From contig JADRCO010000927.1 of the NCBI GenBank assembly GCA_021464525.1, positions 1 through 24,586 of the forward strand: a stretch of 24,586 nucleotides of DNA. Reading direction: 5' to 3'. Within the stretch, counting starts at the first letter, position 1. Each line of letters starts with the position of its first letter. The translations under genes and the position numbers were made by a program. Positions 16,825-24,586 of this stretch are shown one piece after another. A model generated the notes under the pieces. It was not told the DNA's origin, did not search any database, and was given only the letters and a program-made list of their open reading frames with translations. This DNA is from Rhizophagus sp. LPA8_4_AMF (taxonomy: Eukaryota > Glomeromycota > Glomeromycetes > Glomerales > Glomeraceae).

Positions 16825-19379
16825 TCACATCGAATCTTTCCAATGAAGTCCACCTTCAAAAGAATGTCTGACTTGTTTAGCAAATTCATCATCAATCAGA
16901 AAATCTAAACCAGTTAACGCAATTCCCTTTGAGGCTGTTAAAGTAGCTTTATGTGCAATTTCAGTTTTGGCAGCATCTGCAAATTCAGGCGTATGATTTG
17001 AAAATCCTTCTGGAGGTTTTATATCATATAATGAATGGATACCAGGAACTACGTAAGACACATTTCCCTGATCAGTTGAACCTCTTGATACTTTATCTTG
17101 TTCATTTTTCGATAAAAATTTTATACCAAATTTTTTAAGATGTTCCTCATATCTTTCAGCCAAAGGAATATTGGTGTTCACATCTTAGAAAGAAAATCAA
17201 ATTTTTAAATTAAAAAAATATTCGATTTAGCCGATATATAAACTAAGTAAACTAACCGAAAACTTCGTTTTTCAGAATAATTTTTGGATCTTTGGTCCCA
17301 TTTGCCTTTGTACATCCAGTTGCTTCAGCAGCTGCTTCAAAACATTTAACAACACGTGGCTTCAAAGCGCGTAAATTTTCAATTGTTCTTCCACGGATAT
17401 AAAATTTCCCGGATGTATAATCAGGAATAACTAATTATTATATAGAAATTAATTGATGCGTCAAAAAATTATATAATTTAATATAACAAAAAAAATAAAA
17501 TAAAAATATATACCATTTGGCGCTTTACCACCATCAGTTATGATTCCATGAATTCTAAAAAGATGTTTAGAATTAATTAAAAAAAATCAGATTATAAGTT
17601 ACAATTAATTCCATGAGTTATTGAATCGAATTTTACCTATCTGTAGGTAAAATCTGTTGTCTTAATAATCCGATATTATTATAAGCCAAAATAATGGCAT
17701 CCAATGCGTTAATTCCTTCCCAAGGTATTCCAGCTGCATGCGCATTTCTTCCAAAATATTCAATCTCACAATAATCAATAGCCAAAAAACGAAAGAAACC
17801 TCCATCAATACCACTTTATAAAAATAAAGATAATATATGAATAATTTTATTTAATTTATTCATTTATTTCACATGAAATAATCAATTAATTAATAACTTT
17901 ACGTGGGATGGACCATTAAAGAGATATCGACATCGTCATAAGCACCAGCTTTGATCAAATTAACTTTTCCTCCCCCCGTTTCTGAAACAATATATAAAAA
18001 AAATTCGTAAATAAATAAAAGAAAGAATTATATTAATACACTCTCTAAGTGCACAAACTAATATGATCTAGGGATGGGAAAAGTTCGTAGTTGAGCGGTC
18101 GAGTCAGTTTATTCCTGGCCGGTTCTGATAAATTTTTGATACGAACTGACTCGGTTCTAGACCGAACTGACCAAATCGTATTATGGAACTGAAACCGGTT
18201 CATCCAATTTTAACCGGCTTAAGTCGTTTCGCTCAATAGTATCGGTTTAGAATCAGTCCCCATCCCTACTATGATTCAAAGAGGGATGCACTTAGAGGTG
18301 ACACTGTAAGAATAATAAATATCTTGATATCAACCTTCATCAGGAGTACCAAGTAATGTTACTTTTCCAGGAATTTCATGTTTTTCAAATACAGCTTTTA
18401 ACGCAATTGCAGCAGCAACTCCACTAATTGCAATCAGATCTAAATGTAAAAAAAAAATTGATTATAAATAACTTAATTAGATTTATTTAGATAATTATTA
18501 AGAAATTTGTTATATTATTGTTATTATGATTTAGAAATACAATAAATAACTCACTGTGACCACAAGCGTGACCAATTCCTGGAAGAGCATCATATCTGTT
18601 AAAAGAGAGAAATTATGATCAGTTCTAATACAAATTAAATTGACCATAGGTTCGTTTACTTACTCAGAATTAAATGAAACAACTTTTCCTTGACCACCTT
18701 TAGATGAAAATTCTGCTACAAACGCTGTTTTAATGCCGTATGCACTGGGTGTTACATCAAATCCTTTAATTAGGAACGAATAATATTATAATCAAAAATT
18801 TTGCAATTAAATATTTATTTTTCGCCATTCACTGATACGACCGACAATACTCAGCAAATACTGCAGGAATTATTAAAGCAACTCGGCGTGGCAGGATAAT
18901 GCCACGACTGCTATTGCCTCTAGTACTACCCAGTCTTTAAACTAACTGGTGCATTTCCTGAGCAAAACCAGAGAATAAAACTAAAAATTTACCTTGATCT
19001 TCGAGATAAGCCACTAATAAATTATGAGCAAATATTTCTTTTCCGCCTATATATTGAATATATGCAATATGATAAATTTTATGAAAAGCATTAGATAAAA
19101 GTGTATCATGTATATTATTGTAATTATAACATCATAACTAACCTAATTCCGGTTTTTCATGGATCTAATATTTATACAAACATTTTTTTAAACTCGGCCT
19201 AATAAATAAATTTTATTACGCTTATAATGTACCTAAAGTACCTGTAAACTAATGGTCCTCAATTCTTCTGATTTTTCGTCAATAGCTTTTATTGCAGTAT
19301 TTGCATACTCGCTTGACAGGTTGATCCCGGACATTCTCCGTTCGTTAAAAATGTATTTGCCAAGTAAATTTGAAGTCAT
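16825..19379 (-). CDS. M20-family amidohydrolase / dipeptidase (PM20D2-like), 11 exons
   Basis: Exons on the minus strand: 19379-19242, 19164-19143, 19046-18993, 18763-18664, 18595-18555, 18439-18335, 17981-17903, 17813-17637, 17554-17514, 17430-17257, 17183-16825. They total 1290 nt and encode 429 residues, with every junction GT...AG and in frame. The sequence has the hallmarks of the M20D amidohydrolase group: [11 protein letters not shown] at 47-57 and [14 protein letters not shown] at 106-119. Putative metal ligands are Cys116, His118, Glu154, His178 (MVHPTG) and His374 (NHTPEF), with Glu153 as general base in [17 protein letters not shown] in the middle marks the dimerisation/lid domain. 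The length equals that of animal PM20D2-type dipeptidases. It has no signal peptide, so a cytosolic enzyme cleaving amide or dipeptide bonds is expected; the exact substrate is not predictable. A second Met at residue 16 is an alternative start. The 22-nt exon 2 is unusually small. Confidence 0.93.
18039..18300. mobile_element. Outer inverted-repeat element in intron 6
   Basis: CACTCTCTAAGTGCA at 18039-18053 and TGCACTTAGAGGTG at 18287-18300 form terminal inverted repeats. Almost all the interior is occupied by a second element (18069-18268). The outer sequence therefore appears to be a short element into which the inner one inserted. No clear target-site duplication is seen. Confidence 0.45.
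18069..18268. mobile_element. hAT-like MITE of 200 bp in intron 6
   Basis: TAGGGATGGG at the left and CCCATCCCTA at the right are perfect 10-bp terminal inverted repeats, a typical hAT-superfamily end. The flanks ATATGATC and CTATGATT agree in 6 of 8 bases, which fits an aged 8-bp target-site duplication. Inside are repeated GAACTGAC and CGAGTCAGTT-type motifs and no coding capacity. It must have been mobilised in trans. Confidence 0.7.
18764..18992 (-). other. Intron 3 of the M20 gene with a hairpin-containing insert
   Basis: At 229 bp it is the second longest intron of this gene. It contains a more GC-rich central block (about 18830-18965) with a perfect 7-bp stem, CGTGGCA at 18887-18893 and TGCCACG at 18900-18906. 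The block has no frame, no tRNA boxes and no obvious terminal repeats. It may be a degenerate repeat insert. Confidence 0.45.
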
Positions 19380-19397
19380 TTGACAACAAATTTTCAG

Positions 19398-19505
19398 TTG
19401 AATTTGATTATCACTTTATCATCAAGGTATTATAATCAGCCCTTTGAATTTGATTATCTATTACTTTATCAGCTGGTAAAAAGTATTACACATGTGACAC
19501 ACGTG
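19398..19505 (-). promoter_or_regulatory. Putative promoter elements of the M20 gene
   Basis: Just upstream of the start codon a TTGAATTTGATTATC box occurs twice as a direct repeat (19398-19412 and 19444-19458), each followed by CTTTATCA. Next come two E-box-like palindromes, CACATGTG at 19489-19496 and CACGTG at 19500-19505, within 130 bp of the ATG. GATTATC/CTTTATC read as GATAA-type motifs on the other strand. Function as bHLH or GATA-factor sites is inferred. Confidence 0.35.
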
Positions 19506-20248
19506 ATGTTTGTATAACAAATATTTGTCATGATGAATCAACACGTTTTTTATTCATCTTTTTTTGGAATCTTTCGGAATTAGTTGCATATAAAAAAAGA
19601 TTTTTTTTTTTTATTAATCCATTTCTCCTATCCTCACTCTCCTAACTCTTAACACTATACACATCCTTAAAAAAACAATATTTGGTTAATTATATTTATA
19701 TATACATATTTTACTCAGGTCGAAGACAACTTTATATCGGACCAACATTAAAAAAATATTCTATTGCATTTACATTCACGTTTATTAAATATTAAAGTAA
19801 CTTGAAATATTTATTAACGAAATTTCTAACTTATTCAAAATTCGACAGATTATCCTAAATTATGCAAATAGATTTTAAAATGTTTAGAACATTATCGGCA
19901 TTTTGCCATAGATCGGTAGGTAAACGCTTTATATTATGTTTATTAATTTATCGTCGATAGTTTAAGAGTATGAGTTTATAAAAATACCTAAAAAATGAAA
20001 TGGGATTAGTACCAGTCTTTATGACATGTGTAAAAATTCTTGTAACTTTTCCAAATTTGGATTAAAAAATCGAAAATATGTTCCAGTAACATGTTCAAAT
20101 CCTTTAGGATACAAGTACTGCTTGCTATACTGAACATACCTATGTGATTCTACTAGATTAGACACTATAGGAAAAGCAAAAAAAATGTTATCTATATTTA
20201 TTAACATATGAAATTTTTTTCTTTTAGTTTGAGATATTGTTTAAAGTT
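19506..20248. other. AT-rich intergenic DNA between the M20 and arrestin genes
   Basis: A 62-residue minus-strand frame at 20019-20207 reads MLINIDNIFFAFPIVSNLVE then SHRYVQYSKQYLYPKGFEHV, and ends EFLHMS. Its second half looks more protein-like than the other small frames and could be a relic exon. It is not recognised and has no supporting neighbours, so it is left uncalled. The rest is simple AT-rich DNA. Confidence 0.3.
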
Positions 20249-20466
20249 TGGAATGATTATGTGGGAAAGTTGAAATTTTGATTGATTGGAATGATTATGT
20301 GGGAAATTTGGGCGGAGTTGAAATTTTTATCGATTGGAATGATTATGTGGGAAATTAAGGAGTTTAAGTATTGGAATGATTATGTGGGAAATTTGGGCGG
20401 AGTTGAAATATAGGTTATGTCTCACATCAACATTTCTAGTTGCTTTGGGTGTTGATGTGGGAAATT
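20249..20466. repeat. Tandem TGGAATGATTATGTGGGAAA repeat with terminal stem-loop
   Basis: The box begins at 20249, 20287, 20335 and 20372 (spacings 38, 48 and 37 bp). Units 2 and 4 are followed by TTGGGCGGAGTTGAAAT. A fifth degenerate GATGTGGGAAATTA is at about 20454. CTCACATCAACA at 20421-20432 pairs with TGTTGATGTGGG near 20450-20461, a stem-loop closing the array. The plus-strand frames over it arise from the repeat. Confidence 0.7.
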
Positions 20467-20712
20467 ATCTTGAAGTTTATTTATATTTTTATTGGACTTC
20501 TAATATGGCACTTCAATACCTTTTATTTCCTCATAATTTATTACAGCCTTTCATTACCTTTTAATTCCCATAATCAATTACTGCACTTCGCCACCTTTTT
20601 ATTCACTATATATTTTATTATTTACATCTTTGTTATTTCTTTTACTTTCACACAAAACAAATTTATTTATTTATTTATTTTTGAAATAAAAAATAATTTT
20701 ATATACAATTTT
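20467..20712. other. Presumed 3' region of the arrestin-like gene
   Basis: Downstream (leftwards) of the stop at 20713, the minus strand carries AAATAAATAAAT runs at about 20660-20680 that could serve as polyadenylation signals. A CCTTTTAATTCCCATAATCA segment at about 20551 resembles an inverted copy of the neighbouring repeat box. Confidence 0.35.
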
Positions 20713-22186
20713 TTATTGATGAAAAGAACGACTTTGATTATTATAATTGACAGTGGTATTAATAATATTTTCATTAATAACACTAAGATTAGTTGTTCCC
20801 CTTTTATCAGCGATTGAAGTTTCATAAGTGGGAGGTAAGTCATTTGAATTATGTGAATAATCTTGATCAAGATTAGACCAACTTTCATCATATTGAGGTA
20901 AATTATCAGCGCATCTACAAGATAAAAGAGTGATTGGTACATCAATTTCAATAACTTCTTTCTTAAATTTGTTAATAAAATTTCCAGTCTTTTTTGAATT
21001 TACAGGTACTTTAACATTTATATGAAATTTTAAACTATGTGATATAGTTATTGATGGCCAAGTACAAGAAATATGTATATAATTTGAACATTTAGGGAGA
21101 GGAAAAATAAAATTTTTATGATAAAAAATATCATCTAATGTAATTTCATTATTATCTTTATCCGAATTTGAATCATCATTTATACGATAAACTGAGAGGA
21201 TTTTTGATTCAATATTTTTTTGACCACGTGATCTATAAATAGATTGTTCTTTTAATTCTATTCGTAATCCAATCACTTGTACTCTTTTAACTTGTGGAAT
21301 TGTTTTAAAATCAATATTGATAGAATCTCCTATTGAATAAGCTTTATTAGGTATTGTAATTTCATAATTTATTAATCCAAGCCAATCTCTTGAAATTGCA
21401 ATTCCTTGAGAATTTGATTCTTCGGATAAAGCACGAACGATTGTCACATGATGTGACGTATGTAGATTAGGAGAAAATTTCGCTTTGATAGCTGTAGCAT
21501 GAAGTTTATAAATAACATTACCAAGTTGAGCTTGAATAGTTTCAGGTAAAGTACCAGGAAGAAACAATTCAAAAGGGTAAGTATAAATTCCTGCTGGTAA
21601 TAGATGGTAATTATTATCTTGTAATGGACGTAATAGAGAAGTTGCAGTTGGTGACGGAAGAAAAGTCCAATTATGGTTTATTAATTCACATTCTTCACAA
21701 AGTTCATTACGATTTTTATGAGAACCTTTAAAATGGAATGATATTAGAGAAATTTTACTCAATAAGATGATTGATATTAAAGGGATAATTTTATGCTAAA
21801 GGGATTTTATTCACAATTTATAATATATAATTTTATAATTGATAGTTACCATAGTAAGCTTTACATTGAGGCCAATAAGTTTTCATTCGTCCAATAAATT
21901 TCATTTCAATTCGTTTAATTTTAGTTGGTTTAGATAAATTCATTATTAATTCACCTCTCATGAAACAACCCAAAGATTCTTCTGGATTTCCTTGAAAATA
22001 TAATATAGGTTCTATTAAACTGATTTGTAAATTTGAAGAAGATTGTGGAATTATATTTCGAAATTTTGACAAATAATATTTTGTTTTATCATTATCGTGA
22101 GTATGATGGTGTTTATGAGGAAAGGAACTTTCTGTTGAGGATAATATTGAGGAGGTTATTGAGGAGGATGAGGAGGATGATGCCAT
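20713..22186 (-). CDS. Arrestin-domain protein (arrestin-related trafficking adaptor type), two exons
   Basis: Exons on the minus strand are 22186-21850 and 21725-20713, 1350 nt or 449 residues, joined across a 124-bp intron (GTAACT...TTAAAG) within a Gly codon. A Ser-rich start (2-20) and a His-rich stretch (HKHHHTH) precede an arrestin N-domain from about residue 50 (LQISLIEPILYFQG) through WTFLP and YPFELFLPGTLPETI (162-176) to YKLHATAIK. The arrestin C-domain runs from about 225 (DWLGLINYEITIPNKAYSIG) to about 385. The tail holds LPQY (388-391) and PPTY (410-413), a PPxY motif. In fungi, such alpha-arrestins link membrane transporters to WW-domain HECT ubiquitin ligases (Rsp5/NEDD4 type) for endocytosis. 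The role here is inferred from architecture. The start was chosen as the first ATG before the Ser-rich run, with stops upstream. Confidence 0.92.
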
Positions 22187-24283
22187 TTTTTTATGAAATA
22201 TGAAAAAATTTGAAAAAATTTAAATTTGAAAAAGAAAAAAAAAATCTATTTTTTTTTGAAATAAAAAAAGAAAAATAAATATTACTAATATTATCTATAT
22301 ATCTATATATTTTTTATTTTGCAAATATTTTGAAAAAAAATTTTAATAAAGATAGGAAAGTAAAGGATCAAAAAAAACAAATTGTCTTGTATAGTAAACG
22401 TTTATATATATTTCGTCTCACAATCGAATAACCATAAAAACAATAAATAATTATTTGTAACTAATCGGTAAATTTTTTGGTAATCGGGATTTTTTAATTG
22501 TAATAGGGTCATCGGAAATGTGCGTATGTTTGGGCTTTAATTTAGTAAACCTAAAAATGATGTAATTTTTTTAAGATAAAGTTGAGGCTTATTTATTTTA
22601 TTACTGCACAATTACAATTCATGACAAATAACAAATAGGCGTCTATATGTTTAATAAAGATAATCCTTTTTATGGTAAAAAAAATAAATCAACTGATGAT
22701 CGGATTTTTTTATTGGAACGACGATTTTTCTATGATGATCAAAAATAATTTTATATTTATATTTTATATTTTATTTATTTTATATGCCCAAAAAATTTTA
22801 AAAAAAGAAACCCAGAGAATGTTATGTCATAGAAACAACGATACGTATATTTCTTATATTAGAATTCCTTGTTCATAAAAATTCAAGTTATCAATGTCGA
22901 GGCAAAGTATTAATACACTGTTTATATGTTTATAATGTGGAATTGATATCTTTGTTTTATTCGAAACAATATTTTTAAAAAGAATATTTTCTTAATAATA
23001 CTAAAATTAATTAATAAAAGAATATGTTTACGTTACACGAGGAATTAATTTGGTGAATATCGGGAAATCCAATTAACTTGTAAAAGTAACACAAAACAAT
23101 TAAATGTTTACGTTTATAAAAAAATGACCTAACGTGCATTAATTTGTCAAAATTAGCTCGCGTGATCCACTCACATGGCATAACTTTTACATTGTGAACA
23201 CTAATAATTTTTGCTTATTTATTGTGTGACGATTTTTATCTCGAAAAAAATAATATTTACAAATTATTTTGTAAACTTACTTTAGGTAAAATATGTTTAA
23301 CCGTTTCATTTAAACATAATTGGAAGTAGTATTTTCAGCTCGATAAAGGACTCGGTATTTTTTTATAATTTATCCGAAACGTAAACAATTTAGTCATATG
23401 TCTCTATTGGTAAACTGTGTGAGTTTCGGAATAAATTGCACAAATATAATATGAAACTTTGTTCTGACGGGGAAATTCCATACTTTAATTACTATAATTA
23501 CTGTAATTCATAATTAAATTAATTAATTTTGTAATTATGGTGACAATGCAAGTACTGTATATCTTGTTCTAGCTAATTTAATTGATGGTTTCTTTTTTTT
23601 AGTAATGTTAATATTTCATTGTCCTGTGATATTGTGATCATATTTAGAATATCGTATACCGTAAATTATTCGACAAAGACTAATGCTTGAAAGAATTACC
23701 TGAAATTGAAATTCGGTATATTATAATGCTAAATAACATGATGGTTTGATTACATCCGTTTAAATGTTTAAAATACTTTAAATATATTTAGTTTCCTTAA
23801 ATGTAGGCAATTACTCTTGTTTTTGAAAAACAAAGATTGAAGTATGAGAATATTCAATTTATCAGATTCAGATTATTCCGGATTTACGAAGAAAATTATT
23901 ACAAAACGAAAATTAAACGAATTATTTATTCCACGTTAATTTATATATATATATTTTTTTAGTTTTCTGTAATTCGCACCACATACACGATTATTTGATC
24001 TTTAATAATTCATATATAAATTAATATTGCTCTAATCTGCGTAGCAAAATTTGACTTTCCGTGTAACTTGTTTACGCATATCATCTTACACCTGGTTTTG
24101 CATCCCTGCCAAACACGTGGTTATCGATGCACCAATAAAATAATACTTTAAATTTATAAATATTTACTGTATGTATTCAAATATTATGTTCGGAAAAATA
24201 ATTATTTGTTCGTTTTCTAATTATTCTCGTTTTTATTACTGTTGTAAAAATTAATATCAAAATAAGGAATAATAATCTTTCCT
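22187..24283. other. AT-rich intergenic DNA, includes promoter of the arrestin-like gene
   Basis: About 2.1 kb without a supported gene. The first few hundred bases should hold the promoter and 5' untranslated region of the arrestin-like gene. A 68-residue plus-strand frame at 22672-22878 is Ile/Lys/Phe-biased and judged spurious. Direct TTAAATGTTTACGTT-type words recur around 23030-23120 without forming an array. Confidence 0.5.
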
Positions 24284-24586
24284 TCAAAAAGTATTAATAT
24301 CAAGATCGATTTCGCTAGTAATATATTCTATAAAATGTAAATTATGTTAGATTATAAATTATATATCAGTTGTTATTTAATTTTTACTTACCATCATCGT
24401 TAGATTGTTTAGAATTTGTATCGATATCAAATTCAAATTCTTTTGTGGTGTAATCTAAATAATCTAAATAAAAACAATCGGAATTTAATCAATTTATAAA
24501 AAATGTATGCACAACAAAAAAGTATTTACCGATACTTTCGTCTTTGATTAATTTAATCTTTTTAATATTTTTGCCTAAATAGATAT
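24284..24586 (-). CDS. 3' end of an unidentified gene (partial, last three exons)
   Basis: Exons on the minus strand are from beyond the window edge to 24530, then 24463-24392 and 24327-24284. Introns are 66 bp (GTAAAT...TTTAG) and 64 bp (GTAAGT...TATAG) and the frame is continuous. The visible C-terminus reads YLGKNIKKIKLIKDESID then YLDYTTKEFEFDIDTNSK and QSNDDEYITSEIDLDINTF, stop. It is lysine-rich first and then strongly acidic, with no motif that identifies a family. A duplicated TTTAG (TTTAGATTATTTAG) offers two acceptors 9 nt apart in the same frame before the middle exon. The 5' part lies outside the window. The splice sites and phase agreement make a real gene likely. Confidence 0.65.

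Larger units (their letters stand above)
17982..18334 (-). other. Long intron 6 of the M20 gene, carrying nested insertions
   Basis: At 353 bp this is by far the longest intron of a gene whose other introns run from 68 to 229 bp. The excess is explained by the MITE-like sequences inside it. Donor GTTGAT, acceptor TTTCAG. Confidence 0.8.

Noticed and set aside
20019..20207. 62-residue minus-strand frame
   Set aside because: Partly protein-like but no start context, introns or known family; not enough to call a gene.
20440..20951. Overlapping frames on both strands near the arrestin 3' end
   Set aside because: Plus-strand frames follow the tandem repeat and AT tracts; the minus-strand 94-residue frame is a shifted reading of the arrestin exon.
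22672..22878. 68-residue plus-strand frame
   Set aside because: Low-complexity composition, no conserved motif and no splice evidence.
1..24586. CRISPR, prophage, bacterial operon or defence system
   Set aside because: Introns, lack of ribosome-binding sites and eukaryotic gene families show nuclear eukaryotic DNA; no regularly spaced repeat array was seen.

Overview
The window reads as nuclear DNA of a very AT-rich eukaryote. Long A/T homopolymers fill the intergenic space. Genes are split by introns of mostly 66-124 bp with GT...AG ends (often GTAAGT...TTTAG), and codons strongly prefer A/T at the third position. The intron style, the AT bias, an arrestin-related adaptor with PPxY/LPxY motifs, and Gly/Pro-rich repeat proteins fit a fungus, most likely an arbuscular mycorrhizal fungus (Glomeromycotina, Rhizophagus-like). 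The taxon is inferred; no marker gene is present.

Left part (1-3.9 kb): a three-exon minus-strand gene (296-1746) encodes a putative surface or secreted protein. It has an N-terminal signal/anchor segment, a Gly-Pro-Lys collagen-like tandem-repeat domain, a short four-cysteine linker, a Thr-rich stretch and a C-terminal hydrophobic tail. Behind it, in the same orientation, lie two decayed paralogues (2261-3212 and about 3361-3825). The second is interrupted by a small palindromic element. This small tandem family is the least ordinary content of the window.

Middle (3.9-16.8 kb): about 13 kb with no convincing complete gene. It holds low-complexity DNA, microsatellites, a mariner/pogo-like MITE candidate (5964-6138), a telomere-like CCTAA-rich minisatellite with inverted-repeat arms (6671-7044), GC-rich palindromes, and a few short coding-looking pieces (5307-5415, 6277-6417, 7184-7303, 9691-9804, about 15701-15870) that may be exons, relics or chance.

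Right part (16.8-24.6 kb): three minus-strand genes. An 11-exon M20-family amidohydrolase/dipeptidase (16825-19379) carries nested MITE insertions in one intron. A two-exon arrestin-domain protein (20713-22186) resembles ubiquitin-ligase adaptors. The last three exons of an unidentified gene (24284 to the window edge) complete the set. No pathway link among the genes is evident. The three right-hand genes share a strand but have separate flanking regions. I found no rRNA, tRNA, CRISPR or bacterial-type signal.
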